Shown: positions 12,401-24,320, numbered from the stretch's first letter. The stretch is DNA of 64,000 nt from Scandinavium goeteborgense (GCF_003935895.2 NZ_CP054058.1:3887177-3951176); one strand, 5' to 3'. Notes: generated from the letters alone by a model not told the origin. Translations and numbers: made by a program.

Positions 12401-12641
12401 CTTTTTCAATAATTTTGCGAACCACTTCCCAGTGAATCGGCTCGATGTAGGTCGCATCGGCCATTTCCGGGTCGGTCATAATCGTTGCCGGGTTGGAGTT
12501 CACCAGGATGACACGGTAGCCCTCTTCACGCAGCGCTTTACACGCCTGAGCACCGGAGTAGTCGAACTCACAGGCCTGACCGATAACGATCGGGCCCGCG
12601 CCAAGGATCAGGATGCTTTTTATGTCTGTACGTTTTGGCAT
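9417..12641 (-). CDS. carB: Carbamoyl phosphate synthase large subunit
   Basis: A 1,074-residue synthetase joining bicarbonate, ammonia (from CarA) and two ATP to make carbamoyl phosphate for arginine and pyrimidines. It shows two homologous ATP-grasp halves: the first has TMGGQTALN and the glycine loop GGTGGG, the second repeats the layout with QYGGQTPLK. The C-terminal allosteric domain binds UMP and ornithine. Length is one residue more than in E. coli. It follows carA by 18 bases in one operon. Confidence 0.99.
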   Translation of the reverse strand: MPKRTDIKSILILGAGPIVIGQACEFDYSGAQACKALREEGYRVILVNSNPATIMTDPEMADATYIEPIHWEVVRKIIEKERPDAVLPTMGGQTALNCALELERQGVLEEFGVTMIGATADAIDKAEDRRRFDVAMKKIGLDTARSGIAHTMEEALAVAADVGYPCIIRPSFTMGGTGGGIAYNREEFEEICERGLDLSPTKELLIDESLIGWKEYEMEVVRDKNDNCIIVCSIENFDAMGIHTGDSITVAPAQTLTDKEYQIMRNASMAVLREIGVETGGSNVQFSVNPKNGRLIVIEMNPRVSRSSALASKATGFPIAKVAAKLAVGYTLDELMNDITGGKTPASFEPSIDYVVTKIPRFNFEKFVGANDRLTTQMKSVGEVMAIGRTQQESLQKALRGLEVGATGFDPKVSLDDPEALTKIRRELKDAGAERIWYIADAFRAGLSVDGVFNLTNIDRWFLVQIEELVRLEENVAEVGITGLNADFLRALKRKGFADARLAKLAGVRESEIRKLREQYNLHPVYKRVDTCAAEFSTDTAYMYSTYEDECEANPSVDRDKIMVLGGGPNRIGQGIEFDYCCVHASLALREDGYETIMVNCNPETVSTDYDTSDRLYFEPVTFEDVLEIVRIEKPKGVIVQYGGQTPLKLARALEAAGVPIIGTSPDAIDRAEDRERFQQAVDRLKLKQPANATVTAIEMAVEKAKEIGYPLVVRPSYVLGGRAMEIVYDEADLRRYFQTAVSVSNDAPVLLDRFLDDAVEVDVDAICDGENVLIGGIMEHIEQAGVHSGDSACSLPAYTLSKEIQDVMRQQVQKLAFELQVRGLMNVQFAVKDNEVYLIEVNPRAARTVPFVSKATGLPLAKVAARVMVGQTLAQQGHLEEIIPPYYSVKEVVLPFNKFPGVDPLLGPEMRSTGEVMGVGRTFAEAFAKAQLGSNSTMKKQGRALLSVREGDKERVVDLAAKLLKQGFELDATHGTAVVLGEAGINPRLVNKVHEGRPHIQDRIKNGEYTYIINTTEGRQAIEDSKLIRRSALQYKVHYDTTLNGGFATAMALNADATEKVISVQEMHAQINK

Positions 12642-12659
12642 GGTTTTCTCAGCTCCTGA

Positions 12660-13808
12660 TTATTTAGCGGTCTTACGGTATTGCTCGATAAGTTCGATGA
12701 AGTGATCGAACAGCGGCGCGGCATCGTGCGGGCCTGGGCTCGCTTCCGGGTGACCCTGGAAACTGAACGCTGGCTTGTCGGTACGATGAATACCCTGCAA
12801 GGTACCGTCGAACAGTGACTTGTGCGTGACACGCAGGTTGGCAGGCATCGACGCTTCGTCCACCGCAAAACCGTGGTTCTGCGCGGTGATCATGACCGTG
12901 TCGTTGTCGATGTCTTTCACCGGATGGTTGCCGCCGTGGTGGCCGAACTTCATCTTGATGGTTTTCGCACCGCTCGCCAGCGCCAGAAGCTGATGGCCGA
13001 GGCAGATGCCAAATACCGGAATATCGGTTTCGAGGAATTTCTCAATCGCGGTAATCGCGTAATCGCACGGCGCCGGGTCGCCTGGACCGTTGGAGAGGAA
13101 AATCCCGTCCGGATTCATTTTCAGCACGTCTTCGGCAGAGGTTTGCGCCGGAACCACCGTCAGGCGGCAGCCGCGGTCAACCAGCATGCGCAGGATGTTG
13201 CGCTTCGCGCCGTAGTCGTAGGCCACCACGTGGAACGGCAGCTCTTCTTCTTTCTTCGCTTCTGGCAGCTCGCCTGCCAGCGTCCAGCTCCCCTGAGTCC
13301 AGCTGTAGCGCTCAGCAGTAGTCACTTCTTTCGCCAAATCCATACCGTTCAGACCCGGGAAGGCCTGCGCTTTTTCCAGCGCCAGGGTGGCGTCCAGGTT
13401 GTCACCGGCAATGATGCAGCCGTTCTGTGCGCCTTTCTCGCGCAGCAGGCGGGTCAGCTTGCGGGTATCAATATCGGCAATCGCCACGATGTTGTGACGT
13501 TTCAGGTAAGAAGAGAGGTCTTCGGTGTTGCGGTAGTTGCTGGCAATCAGTGGCAGGTCGCGAATGATGAGGCCTTGAGCGTGTACCTGGGAAGATTCTT
13601 CGTCAGCAGCATTGGTGCCGACATTACCGATATGGGGATAAGTGAGAGTGACGATTTGGCGTGAATAGGAAGGATCAGTGAGGATTTCTTGATAACCGGT
13701 CATTGAAGTATTGAAAACGACTTCCCCAACCGCCGTGCCCGTTGCCCCTATGGCCCGACCGTGAAACTGGGTTCCGTCTTCCAGAACCAAAAGCGCTGAC
13801 TTAATCAA
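12660..13808 (-). CDS. carA: Carbamoyl phosphate synthase small (glutaminase) subunit
   Basis: A 382-residue class I glutaminase that hydrolyses glutamine and passes ammonia to CarB. The nucleophile Cys is in GICLGHQ (about residue 269) and the His/Glu pair in HPEASPGP (about 353-355). The start is TTG at 13808, preceded by GGAGGATG, the same rare start used by E. coli carA. It is expressed with carB from the control region at 13819-13941. Confidence 0.98.
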   Translation of the reverse strand: MIKSALLVLEDGTQFHGRAIGATGTAVGEVVFNTSMTGYQEILTDPSYSRQIVTLTYPHIGNVGTNAADEESSQVHAQGLIIRDLPLIASNYRNTEDLSSYLKRHNIVAIADIDTRKLTRLLREKGAQNGCIIAGDNLDATLALEKAQAFPGLNGMDLAKEVTTAERYSWTQGSWTLAGELPEAKKEEELPFHVVAYDYGAKRNILRMLVDRGCRLTVVPAQTSAEDVLKMNPDGIFLSNGPGDPAPCDYAITAIEKFLETDIPVFGICLGHQLLALASGAKTIKMKFGHHGGNHPVKDIDNDTVMITAQNHGFAVDEASMPANLRVTHKSLFDGTLQGIHRTDKPAFSFQGHPEASPGPHDAAPLFDHFIELIEQYRKTAK

Positions 13809-13818
13809 AACATCCTCC

Positions 13819-13857
13819 AGAGAATATTCACTCAGTTTATCTGCATATTAATTCACT
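13819..13857 (-). promoter_or_regulatory. Tandem ARG boxes of the carAB proximal promoter
   Basis: Two sites fit the ArgR consensus (TGAAT, four A/T, ATTCA). They lie at about 13840-13857 (TGAATTAATATGCA on the minus strand) and 13819-13834 (TGAATATTC). They lie just upstream of the carA ribosome site, as in E. coli carP2. They imply arginine repression. Confidence 0.8.
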
Positions 13858-13912
13858 CACAATGACGAATCAATGCAAATCTGCTGCCCGCGAAATTCGT
13901 GCAAACGGCGGC

Positions 13913-13941
13913 ATTCTGGATATTTACGGGGAGAAAGTCAA
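13913..13941 (-). promoter_or_regulatory. Distal carAB promoter (P1-like)
   Basis: On the minus strand, TTGACT (13936-13941) and CAGAAT (13913-13918) are separated by exactly 17 bases. They lie about 110 bases upstream of the carA TTG. In E. coli the distal carAB promoter is the pyrimidine- and purine-controlled one. No convincing PurR box could be placed here by eye. Confidence 0.65.
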
Positions 13942-14187
13942 CGTAATCGAGGGCTTTTTTTATGTCATTTTGCGCCACTGGGGGATATGACGCTGTAAAG
14001 CAGGCAAAAAGATCAGCTAATAGCCTTTCCGTACACGCTTGCGCACCAGGATAATTGTTAAACCCGCCCAGTGGAAGTAAAAAAGTGGACCAGATGGTCA
14101 AAATTTACATTTACATAACGAAAAACGCCATGAAAACGTATTGTTTCGGGGGCTATTCACTAAAATTAAAGTGAGACACGTAAAATT
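13942..14187. other. Upstream part of the carAB-dapB intergenic region, no gene
   Basis: The 455 bases between carA and dapB hold the carAB promoters, the dapB terminator and this A/T-rich stretch. An 82-codon minus-strand frame crosses it, but it has no recognisable product, no good ribosome site and overlaps the promoters. I treat the stretch as regulatory DNA. In E. coli the equivalent DNA binds IHF, PepA and PurR. Confidence 0.5.
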
Positions 14188-14212
14188 AAAGGGCAATAAA
14201 ATATTGCCCTTT
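14188..14212 (-). terminator. Terminator of dapB
   Basis: A perfect 10-bp stem (AAAGGGCAAT with its complement) around a 5-base loop. Read on the minus strand it is followed by TTTAATTTTA. It lies 50 bases past the dapB stop codon. Confidence 0.7.
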
Positions 14213-14263
14213 GCAATCAACTCATTGTGATTGCCACAACCACATCACGATGGGGTAAACTCA

Positions 14264-15151
<888 letters not shown>

Positions 15152-15289
15152 CTAAAAACGGCGATAATTAGAATTTAACGTGAAACTGCAGTAAATATCA
15201 GTAAAAGGCATGATCAGCGAAAACCACAGGAATCTTTCCCATAGATTAATCGAGTCATCGACGGTGAGAAAGCTCACTTTGCCGCAGAA

Positions 15290-15919
15290 TCACCTCAGGG
15301 TATAGCTGACCACCATCTGGCCTTTTTTGAGCTTAAGTTGAGTTATCACCACCTCACCCAGTGCGGACAAACTGGCAACGTGGGTACCGCCGCACGGATA
15401 AGCAGGCTGTTCGCCGAATCCGACCTTGCGCAAGCCCTCTTCCATAGACAGGCGGCGCGGTAGGTCCTCTGAAATCCAGCCGTCAATTTTTGCCTGTAGC
15501 GCGCTGGCTTCTGGCAACGCGGCATTCTCTTTGGCCACAAAGGTAATCCGCCCTTCTCCCGGCCAGTGATGCGCTTTGACGGGCTGCCAGCCGAGCTGCT
15601 CGCCCGCCTGACCAATCATATGTCCGGCAGAATGCAGCCGGGAATGCAGCGACCGCGCCGTCGCATCTACCTCAATCGATACCTCACCAGGCAACAGCGG
15701 CTGCGACAGTATATGCACCACGTGGTCATCGCGGGTCACTACGCTTTCGACCGCCACGCCCGCAATCCAGCCGCAGTCTGCGGGCTGGCCGCCACCCTGC
15801 GGATGAAACAACGTCCGGTCCAGTTCCACGGCGTAGCGCCCTTCTGCATCAGGCTCGCAACGCAGGATTTGTGCCCGTCCTTCAGTGGCGTCGGTGGTGT
15901 AATAAAGGCGTTCTGTCAT
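15290..15919 (-). CDS. AlaX-like alanyl-tRNA editing protein
   Basis: A 209-residue protein of the alanyl-tRNA synthetase editing-domain family, predicted to hydrolyse mischarged Ser- or Gly-tRNA(Ala) in trans. The zinc-ligand motifs are present: HSAGH (HxxxH) at about residues 92-100 and CGGTH (CxxxH) at about 176-180. The FHPQGGGQPAD loop near residue 40 is also typical. There is no synthetase body or tRNA-recognition domain. It diverges from a LysR gene with 92 bases between, and K-12 has neither gene here. Substrate specificity is not readable from sequence. Confidence 0.88.
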   Translation of the reverse strand: MTERLYYTTDATEGRAQILRCEPDAEGRYAVELDRTLFHPQGGGQPADCGWIAGVAVESVVTRDDHVVHILSQPLLPGEVSIEVDATARSLHSRLHSAGHMIGQAGEQLGWQPVKAHHWPGEGRITFVAKENAALPEASALQAKIDGWISEDLPRRLSMEEGLRKVGFGEQPAYPCGGTHVASLSALGEVVITQLKLKKGQMVVSYTLR

Positions 15920-16011
15920 GGTTTTTCTCCTCTGGTTCTGGACAGTATATTGATATCATCCGTGGCGATAATCCCATCCACTCTCAATGCACCTTTGCGC
16001 GGCAGGCACAA

Positions 16012-16905
16012 ATGAATCTGAGCTTACTTCCCGATCTCGCGCTGTTCGTCCAGGTTGTTGACCAGGGCAGTTTCTCTGCCGTAGCCCGTAAATCCGGGGC
16101 GACACCTTCCGCGATCAGTCGCAGCGTTTCCCGACTGGAACAAGAAATTGGCAGCAAATTGCTGCACCGAACGACGCGAAAGCTGCGTCTGAGCGACAGC
16201 GGGAAAACGGTTTATCAACATGCGCAGCAGATGCTGGAGGCCGCGCGTCAGGCGATGGACGGCGCCAATCGCGAGCAGGCCATCGCGCAGGGAAAACTGA
16301 CGCTCAGCGTGCCGAAAGCCGTTGGGCGTTTTGTGATACATCCTCTGATGACGGAGTTTCTGACGCGTTATCCGCAGGTGGACGTTTGTCTGCGACTGGA
16401 GGACAGAGTGCTGGATTTCATCGATGACGGAATCGATCTGGCGCTGCGTATTACCCATTCTCCGTCTCCCGGGTTGCACGGCAAACCACTCATGCCGGTC
16501 ACGCATATCATCTGCGCAACGCCTGCGTATTTACAGCTGCACGGTACGCCAAAAAGCCCACAGGAACTGGCGGCGCACAGCTGTATTAGCCTTGGTGAAA
16601 TGCCTGCGGACGCACGCTGGAAATTTCGACGCGAGGGAAAAACGGAGACCATTCAGACTCAGGGGCGCTATGCCGCCAACCATACCGCGGTGCGTCTGGA
16701 CGCCGTAAAACAGCATCTGGGAATTGGCAGCCTGCCGCTGTTTACCGCCCGAGAAGCGCTGGAGAACGGCGACATTGTGCAGGTGCTGCCGGAATGGGAA
16801 TTTATCAGCCGCTATTCCGGCCAGCTTTGGCTGCTGTGGTCGGGCAATAGGCATCTGCCCGCCAGAATGCGGGCAATGATTGATTATCTCAGCGAGAAAA
16901 TTTAG
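16012..16905 (+). CDS. LysR-type transcriptional regulator
   Basis: A 297-residue regulator. The ATG at 16012 starts a standard LysR N-terminus (MNLSLLPDLALFVQVVDQG). The helix-turn-helix lies at about residues 17-42 (SFSAVARKSGATPSAISRSV) and is followed by the LRLSDSGK turn. The remainder is a two-lobe effector-binding domain. It diverges from the AlaX-like gene, an arrangement in which LysR proteins often control the partner gene. Its effector is unknown. It converges on rihC with a gap of only 5 bases. Confidence 0.88.
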   Translation: MNLSLLPDLALFVQVVDQGSFSAVARKSGATPSAISRSVSRLEQEIGSKLLHRTTRKLRLSDSGKTVYQHAQQMLEAARQAMDGANREQAIAQGKLTLSVPKAVGRFVIHPLMTEFLTRYPQVDVCLRLEDRVLDFIDDGIDLALRITHSPSPGLHGKPLMPVTHIICATPAYLQLHGTPKSPQELAAHSCISLGEMPADARWKFRREGKTETIQTQGRYAANHTAVRLDAVKQHLGIGSLPLFTAREALENGDIVQVLPEWEFISRYSGQLWLLWSGNRHLPARMRAMIDYLSEKI

Positions 16906-16910
16906 CGCGC

Positions 16911-17825
16911 TTACGGTGCCAGCGCGATCACTTCTGCCACCCACTGACGGAAACCGTCGACGTCCAGATCCAGCGCCACCTGCGCGTTTGCCGGGCGTTC
17001 GAAGCGGTTTTCGATATCGACTACCGTGGTGCCCGACGTCCAGGCCCCCTGAGTTTCGACCGCCACAAAACACGGTTTAAGGGTGAACAACTCCGGGCGC
17101 ACCAGCCAGGCGATGGCGCAGAGATCATGCATACGCAGGCCGCTGCCCATGCTGCCGCTGCGATAGTGGCTAAACAGCGAATGCAGCATTTTCCCGGTCT
17201 GGTTCACCTCAGGCAGGGTCGCCAGATATTCCGGGGTTAACAGCGCCTGATTGGTGACATCGAGCCCACACATCACAATCTCAATCCCGCTCTGGAACAC
17301 GCGCTCTGCGGCTTCCGGGTCAATAGCAATATTAAATTCCGCGTTCGGCGTGAAGTTACCGCGTCCGGCCGAACCGCCCATAATCACCAACCGACGGATA
17401 TTGAACTTACACTCCGGATACTGCGTCAGCAGCAGAGCAATATTGGTCAGTGGACCAATCGCCACCAGCGTCAACGGCTCCGGGGCGCTCATCAGCGCAT
17501 CACGGATTGCAATGAAAGCGGGTTTCGCCAGCGGCTGACGCTGGTGATCGACAAAGTCGTAGCCTTCCATTCCGGATTCACCATGCACATAGGCGGCATC
17601 GCGGAGCGGGCGCAACAATGGCGTGGCTGCGCCCTGAGCGACCGGTACGTCGGCCTGCCAGAAATGCAGCAATTGCAGGGCGTTACGCGTTGTTTTCTCA
17701 ACGGAGACATTCCCGGCAACGGTGGTTATCAGCTGGAGTTTGAGTTCAGGGGCAAACAGTGCCGCCGCAATGGCCGCGGCATCGTCGATGCCTGGGTCGG
17801 TGTCGAGAATAAAAGGTAAGGGCAT
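16911..17825 (-). CDS. rihC: Non-specific ribonucleoside hydrolase RihC
   Basis: A 304-residue nucleoside hydrolase that cleaves purine and pyrimidine ribonucleosides to base plus ribose. The N-terminal calcium-binding cluster DTDPGIDDA (residues 8-16) is intact, and the C-terminal [10 protein letters not shown] segment supplies further active-site residues. The ATG at 17825 has GGAGGAAT upstream. Length equals the E. coli protein. A strong terminator lies only a few bases before the ribosome site, so it is expressed separately from ispH. Confidence 0.95.
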   Translation of the reverse strand: MPLPFILDTDPGIDDAAAIAAALFAPELKLQLITTVAGNVSVEKTTRNALQLLHFWQADVPVAQGAATPLLRPLRDAAYVHGESGMEGYDFVDHQRQPLAKPAFIAIRDALMSAPEPLTLVAIGPLTNIALLLTQYPECKFNIRRLVIMGGSAGRGNFTPNAEFNIAIDPEAAERVFQSGIEIVMCGLDVTNQALLTPEYLATLPEVNQTGKMLHSLFSHYRSGSMGSGLRMHDLCAIAWLVRPELFTLKPCFVAVETQGAWTSGTTVVDIENRFERPANAQVALDLDVDGFRQWVAEVIALAP

Positions 17826-17835
17826 GATTCCTCCA

Positions 17836-17866
17836 TAAAAAAGCCAGGTGTTAACCTGGCATTTTT
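17836..17866. terminator. Bidirectional terminator between ispH and rihC
   Basis: A 7-bp perfect stem (GCCAGGT with its complement, 17843-17860) has A-rich DNA on one side and T-rich DNA on the other, so T runs follow it in both directions. On the minus strand it ends the ribF-ispH operon, and its T run abuts the rihC ribosome site. Confidence 0.8.
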
Positions 17867-17925
17867 ATACTCGTCATACTTCAAGTTGCACGTGCGTTGG
17901 CTGCAACTCAAATTATGTAGAGTAT
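17867..17925. repeat. Short intergenic repeat with inverted ends (deleted copy)
   Basis: A 59-base element bounded by ATACTC and its complement GAGTAT. Inside is a second inverted pair, AGTTGCA and TGCAACT (17884-17890 and 17902-17908). The two arms resemble the arms of the element at 53793-53878: GTC, then CTTCAAG-like, GCA, GTG, GGCT; then CTGC, AAC, C, AAATT. It looks like an enterobacterial intergenic repeat that lost its centre. The family name is not asserted. Confidence 0.55.
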
Positions 17926-17943
17926 ATCGACGTCGAAAAAAAC

Positions 17944-18894
17944 TTATTCTACTTCGCGGATATCGAGTCGCAGCTCTTTCGGCACTTCGAAGACGATGTT
18001 TTCTTCGCGACCTTCAAGCGGGATGGCATCGCCGCCGCCGAGTTCCTGCAGGCGTGAAATCACGTTCTGCACCAGAATATCCGGCGCAGAGGCTCCGGCA
18101 GTGACGCCGACGCAGCCCGCCGTTTTCACCCACTCTTCCTGGATATCGGTGGAATCATCAATCAGGAATGCCGCTTTGCCCATACGCTGAGCCAGCTCGG
18201 CCAGACGGTTGGAGTTGGAGGAGTTTTTCGACCCCACCACCAGCACCACGTCCGCGCGCTGTGCGAGGTCGCGCACCGCTTCCTGACGGTTAGTCGTCGC
18301 GTAGCAGATGTCGTCTTTACGCGGCCCGACGATTTTCGGGAAGCGCTGACGCAGGGCATCAATCACGTCAGAGGTATCGTCGACGGAGAGCGTGGTCTGG
18401 GTCATGAATGACAGACGAGCTTCGTTTTTAACGTTCAGCGTCCAGACGTCTTCCGGCGATTCAACCAGATACATGCCCCCGGCTGGGTTGCTGTACTGAC
18501 CCATGGTGCCTTCAACTTCCGGGTGACCGGCGTGGCCAATCAGAATCGACTCTTCGCCACGACGGCTGGCGCGGGCGACTTCCATGTGCACTTTGGTCAC
18601 CAAAGGACAGGTCGCGTCGAAAACGGTCAAATCACGGCTTTTAGCTTCGTTACGTACCGCCTGAGAAACGCCGTGCGCAGAGAAAATCAGGATCGTGCCG
18701 TCCGGCACTTCGCTGATTTGCTCGATAAAGATGGCGCCGCGCTGACGCAGGCTGTCGACCACGTAGCGGTTGTGTACCACTTCGTGACGAACGTAAATCG
18801 GCGCGCCGAAGATCTCCAGCGCGTTTTCAACAATGCTGATAGCGCGGTCTACACCGGCGCAGAAACCGCGCGGGTTGGCCAACAGGATCTGCAT
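17944..18894 (-). CDS. ispH: 4-hydroxy-3-methylbut-2-enyl diphosphate reductase
   Basis: A 316-residue iron-sulfur enzyme doing the last step of the MEP pathway, giving IPP and DMAPP for quinones and undecaprenyl carrier. The three cluster cysteines are visible at Cys12 (RGFCAGV), Cys96 (DATCPLV) and Cys197 (DDICYATT). Length equals E. coli IspH. It is the last gene of the operon, one base after fkpB. Confidence 0.98.
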   Translation of the reverse strand: MQILLANPRGFCAGVDRAISIVENALEIFGAPIYVRHEVVHNRYVVDSLRQRGAIFIEQISEVPDGTILIFSAHGVSQAVRNEAKSRDLTVFDATCPLVTKVHMEVARASRRGEESILIGHAGHPEVEGTMGQYSNPAGGMYLVESPEDVWTLNVKNEARLSFMTQTTLSVDDTSDVIDALRQRFPKIVGPRKDDICYATTNRQEAVRDLAQRADVVLVVGSKNSSNSNRLAELAQRMGKAAFLIDDSTDIQEEWVKTAGCVGVTAGASAPDILVQNVISRLQELGGGDAIPLEGREENIVFEVPKELRLDIREVE

Positions 18895-18895
18895 C

Positions 18896-19345
18896 TTATG
18901 CCTCCAGTGCCGGGTCTATCTCCAGCACTTCAATATCAAAATGAACGGTACGCCCCGCCAGCGGGTGGTTGAAATCGACGGTGATCGAGTCGCCGTTAAC
19001 TTCACGAATAACCCCAGGCATTTCGCTGCCATCCATTGCGGTAAAGAGCATGATCGCGCCAATGTCCGGCTCGCCAGCATCTAAAAACTCACGACGTGAG
19101 AAGTACTGAACCAGGTCCGGGCTCGGCACGCCAAAGGCCGCGTCTGGCTCGAGGGAAAAGGTGGTTTTATCCCCTTCTTTCAAGCCTAGCAGATGTTGCT
19201 CCAGCCCTTCTGACAGCGAAGCATCACCCAAACGAAACAGCGCGGGTTTGCCGTTGTTACGGGTGGATTCAGCCGTGGAGCCATCTTCGAGTTTCAGGGT
19301 GAAGTGCACCAGCACCGCGCTATTGCTCTGTACAGATTTAGACAT
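18896..19345 (-). CDS. fkpB: FKBP-type peptidyl-prolyl isomerase FkpB
   Basis: A 149-residue SlpA-type FKBP, a cytoplasmic prolyl isomerase and chaperone with an inserted IF domain. The ATG at 19345 gives [15 protein letters not shown], the family start. FKBP beta strands flank the insert, and the conserved GVIREV and [12 protein letters not shown] segments lie near the C-terminus. Reading upstream to a longer frame would enter the REP-like DNA at 19376-19435, so the short start is preferred. Confidence 0.95.
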   Translation of the reverse strand: MSKSVQSNSAVLVHFTLKLEDGSTAESTRNNGKPALFRLGDASLSEGLEQHLLGLKEGDKTTFSLEPDAAFGVPSPDLVQYFSRREFLDAGEPDIGAIMLFTAMDGSEMPGVIREVNGDSITVDFNHPLAGRTVHFDIEVLEIDPALEA

Positions 19346-19375
19346 GCAGATTTGCTCGCTAATGTTGCCCGGTGG

Positions 19376-19435
19376 CGCTGCGCTGACCAGGCCTACGAAA
19401 TCCGTAGACCGTTGCACGCGTAGCGCCGCCCGGCG
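19376..19435. repeat. REP/BIME-like element between lspA and fkpB
   Basis: Long imperfect inverted arms (GCCCGGTGGCGCTGCGC and its near-complement) enclose a small CTACG/CGTAG hairpin. It fills the 95-base gap inside an otherwise tightly packed operon and could modulate the lspA/fkpB mRNA ratio. Confidence 0.7.
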
Positions 19436-19440
19436 ATTTT

Positions 19441-19941
19441 TTACGCCTGTTTCTTCGCGGCCGCGTTCGGCAAGAAGCCTTCCAGCACCACCAGGGCCGC
19501 ACCGATACAGATTGCGGAATCGGCGAGGTTGAAGGTCGCGAAGTGCCAGTTGCCGACGTAGAAGTCGATCATGTCGACCACGAAACCGTGCCACAACCGG
19601 TCAAACAGGTTACCCAGTGCGCCACCAATGATCAGCGCATAGGCGATGTTGTTCAGCTTCTGAGTGGCTTTCGAGCGGTACATCAGTACCGCCAAAATCA
19701 CACAGATACCCATGGCGATGCCAGCAAAGAACCAACGCTGCCAACCGCCGCTGTCGGCGAGGAAGCTAAACGCCGCGCCATAATTGCGCGCGTAGTGCAG
19801 GTTCAGCGACGGGAACAGCGAGACTGTTTCCCCCAGCATAAAATGCTGAAGGATCAGGAACTTGCTGCCGAGATCGATAATCAGCACCACGACTATCAGC
19901 CACAGCCAGCGCAGGCCGCTTTTACAGATTGATTGACTCAT
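19441..19941 (-). CDS. lspA: Lipoprotein signal peptidase (signal peptidase II)
   Basis: A 166-residue inner-membrane aspartyl protease that removes the signal peptide from diacylglyceryl-modified prolipoproteins. Four hydrophobic helices are visible. The catalytic pair is Asp123 (FVVDMIDF) and Asp141 (FNLADSA). Its start codon overlaps the ileS stop by one base (TGATG), coupling translation. It is a target of globomycin in the family. Confidence 0.98.
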   Translation of the reverse strand: MSQSICKSGLRWLWLIVVVLIIDLGSKFLILQHFMLGETVSLFPSLNLHYARNYGAAFSFLADSGGWQRWFFAGIAMGICVILAVLMYRSKATQKLNNIAYALIIGGALGNLFDRLWHGFVVDMIDFYVGNWHFATFNLADSAICIGAALVVLEGFLPNAAAKKQA

Positions 19942-22757
19942 CAGGCAAACTTACGCTTTTCGCCGTCACCGGCAATGTTGCTGACACAGCGGCCGCAGAT
20001 TTCTGCGTGTTCCGCCACTTGACCGACGTCGGTGGTGTAATGCCAGCAGCGCGGGCACTTATCACCTTCGGCTTTCTGCAACGCCACTTTCAGGCCTTTC
20101 AGCAATTCGCTCTGCTGTGCTTCGGCGGTTGCCGCAGCATAATCCGCAACTGAAGCCCCGGAGGTCAACAGGACAAATCGCAATTCATCGCCCAGTGCGG
20201 TCAGTTTCGCCGCCAGTTCTGGCTCGGCATACAGCGTAACCGCTGCTTCCAGAGAACCGCCCACTTTCTTATCGGCACGCGCCTGCTCAATGACTTTGTT
20301 CACTTCGCTGCGCACTTTCAGCAGTTCGTCCCAGAAACCATCGTTCATCGCTTCGGTTTCCGCCAGACCAAACAGGCCGGTGTACCACTCGCCGGTGAAG
20401 ACGTACTTCTCGCGGGAGCCTGGCAGGTAGCCCCAGATTTCATCCGCGGTGAAGGACATGATTGGCGCCATCCAGCGAACCAGGGCTTCCGCGATGTGAT
20501 ACAGCGCGGTCTGACAGCTGCGACGTGCGACGCTGTCTGGTTTCGCGGTGTACTGACGGTCTTTGATGATGTCGAGATAGAACGAGCCCATTTCGATGGA
20601 GCAGAAGCGCATCAGGCGCTGCACCACTTCGTGGAAATCGTAAGACTCATACGCTTTCAGGATGTCTTCCTGTGCAGCCTGCGCACAGCCCACCGCCCAG
20701 CGATCCAGAACGACCATCTCTTCCGGTTTCACCATGTCTTTTACCGGGTCGAAACCGTTGAGGTTCGCCAGCAGGAAGCGCGCGGTGTTACGGATACGAC
20801 GATAGCTGTCGGCAGCACGTTTGAGGATCTCATCGGAGACCGCCATTTCGCCGGTATAGTCGGTGGAAGCCACCCACAGACGCAGGATATCTGCGCCCAG
20901 TTTGTTCATCACGTCCTGCGGCGATACGGTGTTACCGATCGACTTGGACATTTTGCGGCCCTGACCGTCAACGGTGAAACCGTGGGTCAGTACCTGACGG
21001 TAAGGCGCTTTGCCTTTCATCGCAGTGGAAATCATCAGGGAAGACATGAACCAGCCGCGATGCTGGTCAGAACCTTCCAGATACATATCCGCCGCGTGAC
21101 CGGAGAACTCAGGACGCACGTCAACCACAGACGAGTGGGTAGAACCGGAGTCGAACCATACGTCGAGCGTGTCTGGCACTTTCTCGTAGGTGTCGGCGTC
21201 GTCGCCCATGATGTCGCGCGGGTCGAGATCCCACCACGCCTGAATGCCGTCCTGCTCAACGCGTTTCGCCACGTCTTCCATCAACTCAAGCGTGCGCGGG
21301 TGCAGTTCCTGCGTCTCTTTATGCACGAACAGGGACATTGGCACGCCCCACGTACGCTGACGGGAGATACACCAGTCAGGACGGTTCGCGACCATTGATT
21401 CGATACGCGCCTGGCCCCAGTCCGGGATCCACTGCACGTCTTTGATCTCTTTCAGCGACTGCTCACGCAGGCCTTTCTGATCCATGCTGATGAACCACTG
21501 TGGGGTCGCACGGAAGATGATCGGCGTTTTGTGACGCCAGCAGCACGGATAGCTGTGAACCAGTTTCTCAACGTGCAACAGCGCACCGCTTTCACGCAGC
21601 ATGTTAACGATAACGTCGTTAGCTTTGAAAACGTTCACACCGTCCAGGGTCGGGTAAGTACCCGGCACATACGCGCCATCCGGTCCAACCGGGTTCGCGA
21701 TTTCCAGACCGTATTTCTGGCTGATAGTGTAGTCGTCTGGACCGTGGCCACCGGCGGTGTGTACCGCACCGGTACCCGCATCCAGAGTAACGTGATCGCC
21801 AAGGATTGCCGGCACGTCGAAATCGAGGAATGGATGCTTGAAACGCATCAGTTCCAGCTCATCACCCTTCACGGTGCCGAGCACGGTGAAGTCGGTGATG
21901 TTCGCGCGTTTCAGCACGCTTTCAACCAGGTCTTTCGCCAGGATAATTGCCTGACCTTCTACCTGTACCAGCGCATATTCAAACTCTGCTGACAGAGAGA
22001 TTGCGCGGTTAGCGGGCAGGGTCCACGGCGTGGTGGTCCAGATAACCAAAGAAACTGGGCCATTAACGGAAGCCACGCCAAATTTCGCCTTCACCGCATC
22101 CTGATCGACAGCGTTGAACGCCACGTCGATGGATGGAGAGGTTTTGTCGTAGTATTCCACTTCCGCTTCAGCCAGCGCAGAACGGCAGTCTACGCACCAG
22201 TGCACAGGCTTCGCGCCTTTATGCAGGTGGCCGTTGCCGATGATTTTACCCAGCGCACGGATGATGTTGGCTTCAGTGTTGAAGTCCATGGTCAGGTACG
22301 GACGAGACCAGTCGCCCAGCACGCCCAGACGGATGAAGTCTTCGCGCTGCCCGTTAACCTGGGTGGCCGCGTATTCACGGCACTTCGCGCGGAATTCCGC
22401 CGCGGTGAATTTCTCACCTGGCTTACCAAATTCCTGCTCAACTTTCAGTTCGATTGGCAGACCGTGGCAGTCCCAACCCGGCACATACGGCGAGTCAAAG
22501 CCCGTCAGGCCTTTGGACTTAACGATAATGTCTTTCAGAATCTTGTTAACGGAGTGACCAATATGAATGCTGCCATTCGCATAAGGAGGGCCATCATGCA
22601 GAATGAACGTCTTTTTGCCTTTTTTCGCTGCACGGATGACGCCGTAAAGGTCATCATCGGTCCAACGGGCCAGCATTCCCGGTTCGCGTTTGGCGAGGTC
22701 GCCACGCATCGGGAACCCTGTTTCCGGCAAATTCAGGGTTGATTTATAGTCACTCAT
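19941..22757 (-). CDS. ileS: Isoleucyl-tRNA synthetase
   Basis: A 938-residue class I synthetase charging tRNA(Ile), with an editing domain that clears Val. Signature motifs are present: the HIGH box in [10 protein letters not shown] (near residue 64-67) and KMSKS in [10 protein letters not shown] (about 601-606). The C-terminal zinc motif CPRCWHY with CGRC is also present. Length equals E. coli IleS. It lies 32 bases after ribF and overlaps lspA. Confidence 0.99.
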   Translation of the reverse strand: MSDYKSTLNLPETGFPMRGDLAKREPGMLARWTDDDLYGVIRAAKKGKKTFILHDGPPYANGSIHIGHSVNKILKDIIVKSKGLTGFDSPYVPGWDCHGLPIELKVEQEFGKPGEKFTAAEFRAKCREYAATQVNGQREDFIRLGVLGDWSRPYLTMDFNTEANIIRALGKIIGNGHLHKGAKPVHWCVDCRSALAEAEVEYYDKTSPSIDVAFNAVDQDAVKAKFGVASVNGPVSLVIWTTTPWTLPANRAISLSAEFEYALVQVEGQAIILAKDLVESVLKRANITDFTVLGTVKGDELELMRFKHPFLDFDVPAILGDHVTLDAGTGAVHTAGGHGPDDYTISQKYGLEIANPVGPDGAYVPGTYPTLDGVNVFKANDVIVNMLRESGALLHVEKLVHSYPCCWRHKTPIIFRATPQWFISMDQKGLREQSLKEIKDVQWIPDWGQARIESMVANRPDWCISRQRTWGVPMSLFVHKETQELHPRTLELMEDVAKRVEQDGIQAWWDLDPRDIMGDDADTYEKVPDTLDVWFDSGSTHSSVVDVRPEFSGHAADMYLEGSDQHRGWFMSSLMISTAMKGKAPYRQVLTHGFTVDGQGRKMSKSIGNTVSPQDVMNKLGADILRLWVASTDYTGEMAVSDEILKRAADSYRRIRNTARFLLANLNGFDPVKDMVKPEEMVVLDRWAVGCAQAAQEDILKAYESYDFHEVVQRLMRFCSIEMGSFYLDIIKDRQYTAKPDSVARRSCQTALYHIAEALVRWMAPIMSFTADEIWGYLPGSREKYVFTGEWYTGLFGLAETEAMNDGFWDELLKVRSEVNKVIEQARADKKVGGSLEAAVTLYAEPELAAKLTALGDELRFVLLTSGASVADYAAATAEAQQSELLKGLKVALQKAEGDKCPRCWHYTTDVGQVAEHAEICGRCVSNIAGDGEKRKFA

Positions 22758-22789
22758 CAGATTCTCGTTTCCGTATATTTACGTTGGCA

Positions 22790-23728
22790 TTACGCCGGGT
22801 TTGAAAGCCCGAACAACTCGCGAGCCGTTAATTCATCACGCGCGATTTGCGCTTTTAATTCGTCCAGCGATGAAAATCGCTGCTCGTTGCGTATTTTTTT
22901 ACGCAGTATGACGTCTATATGGCGACCATACAGGTCCATTACAACGTCTAACAGATGCACTTCCAGCTGCTGGCGCACGCCAGCGACCGTTGGACGGGTG
23001 CCGATATTGGCCACGCCTGGCAGCAATGTGTCGCCAAGCCCCGCAACTTCCACCGCATACACCCCTTTAACCGGGGAAACCTGACGACGCAGCGGTATAT
23101 TCGCCGTCGGGAAACCAATGGTGCGCCCGAGTTCATCACCGTGAACCACGCGCCCAGAAATGCTGAAAGGATGGCCCAGCAGCGTTTGTGCCAGCTCGAG
23201 GTCATCCTCAGCCAGTGCCTGACGCACCGCGGTGCTGCTGATGCGCAGGCCGCCTTCACAAAATGTTTGGGTGCTGGTGACGTCGAAACCGAATTCCGCG
23301 CCAGCCTTCTGTAATAACAAGAAATCCCCTTCGCGACCAGCGCCGAAGCGGAAATCATCACCGACCGCCAGATACCGTACGCCCAGGCGTTTTACCAGCA
23401 ACTCGCTGATAAACTCTTGCGCCGTCAGGGCCGCGAAACGGCGGTCAAAGCGGACGCAAAGAACGTAGTCCACACCGCTTTCGGCCAGATAACGGACCTT
23501 ATCGCGCAAACGCGTCAGACGCGCCGGGGCTTTGTCCGTCGCGAAAAGCTCCAGCGGCTGCGGCTCAAAAATCACCACCACAACTGGCAGGCCGCGCTCG
23601 CGTCCTTCTGCACGCAAACGCTCTAATAGCGCCTGATGCCCACGGTGCACGCCGTCGAAATTGCCAATGGTTAACACGCACCCATGCGGTGCCTGACCTT
23701 GATTATGTATGCCGCGTATCAGCTTCAT
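22790..23728 (-). CDS. ribF: Bifunctional riboflavin kinase/FAD synthetase
   Basis: A 312-residue enzyme making FMN and then FAD. The N-terminal nucleotidyltransferase domain has GNFDGVHRGHQ (about residues 23-33). The C-terminal riboflavin kinase domain has GFPTANIPL (about 206-214). It is the first gene of the ribF-ileS-lspA-fkpB-ispH operon and diverges from rpsT. Confidence 0.98.
   Translation of the reverse strand: MKLIRGIHNQGQAPHGCVLTIGNFDGVHRGHQALLERLRAEGRERGLPVVVVIFEPQPLELFATDKAPARLTRLRDKVRYLAESGVDYVLCVRFDRRFAALTAQEFISELLVKRLGVRYLAVGDDFRFGAGREGDFLLLQKAGAEFGFDVTSTQTFCEGGLRISSTAVRQALAEDDLELAQTLLGHPFSISGRVVHGDELGRTIGFPTANIPLRRQVSPVKGVYAVEVAGLGDTLLPGVANIGTRPTVAGVRQQLEVHLLDVVMDLYGRHIDVILRKKIRNEQRFSSLDELKAQIARDELTARELFGLSNPA

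Positions 23729-24320
<592 letters not shown>

Noticed and set aside
9417..12641. Long antisense frames opposite carB (up to 279 codons)
   Set aside because: They follow from the third-position GC bias of carB; products have no domains and frames have no ribosome sites.
13853..14101. An 82-codon minus-strand frame between carA and dapB
   Set aside because: It lies over the carAB promoters, has no recognisable protein features and no good ribosome site, and ends at the ARG boxes.
19941..22757. A 300-codon frame antisense to ileS
   Set aside because: It is a compositional shadow of a highly conserved synthetase gene.
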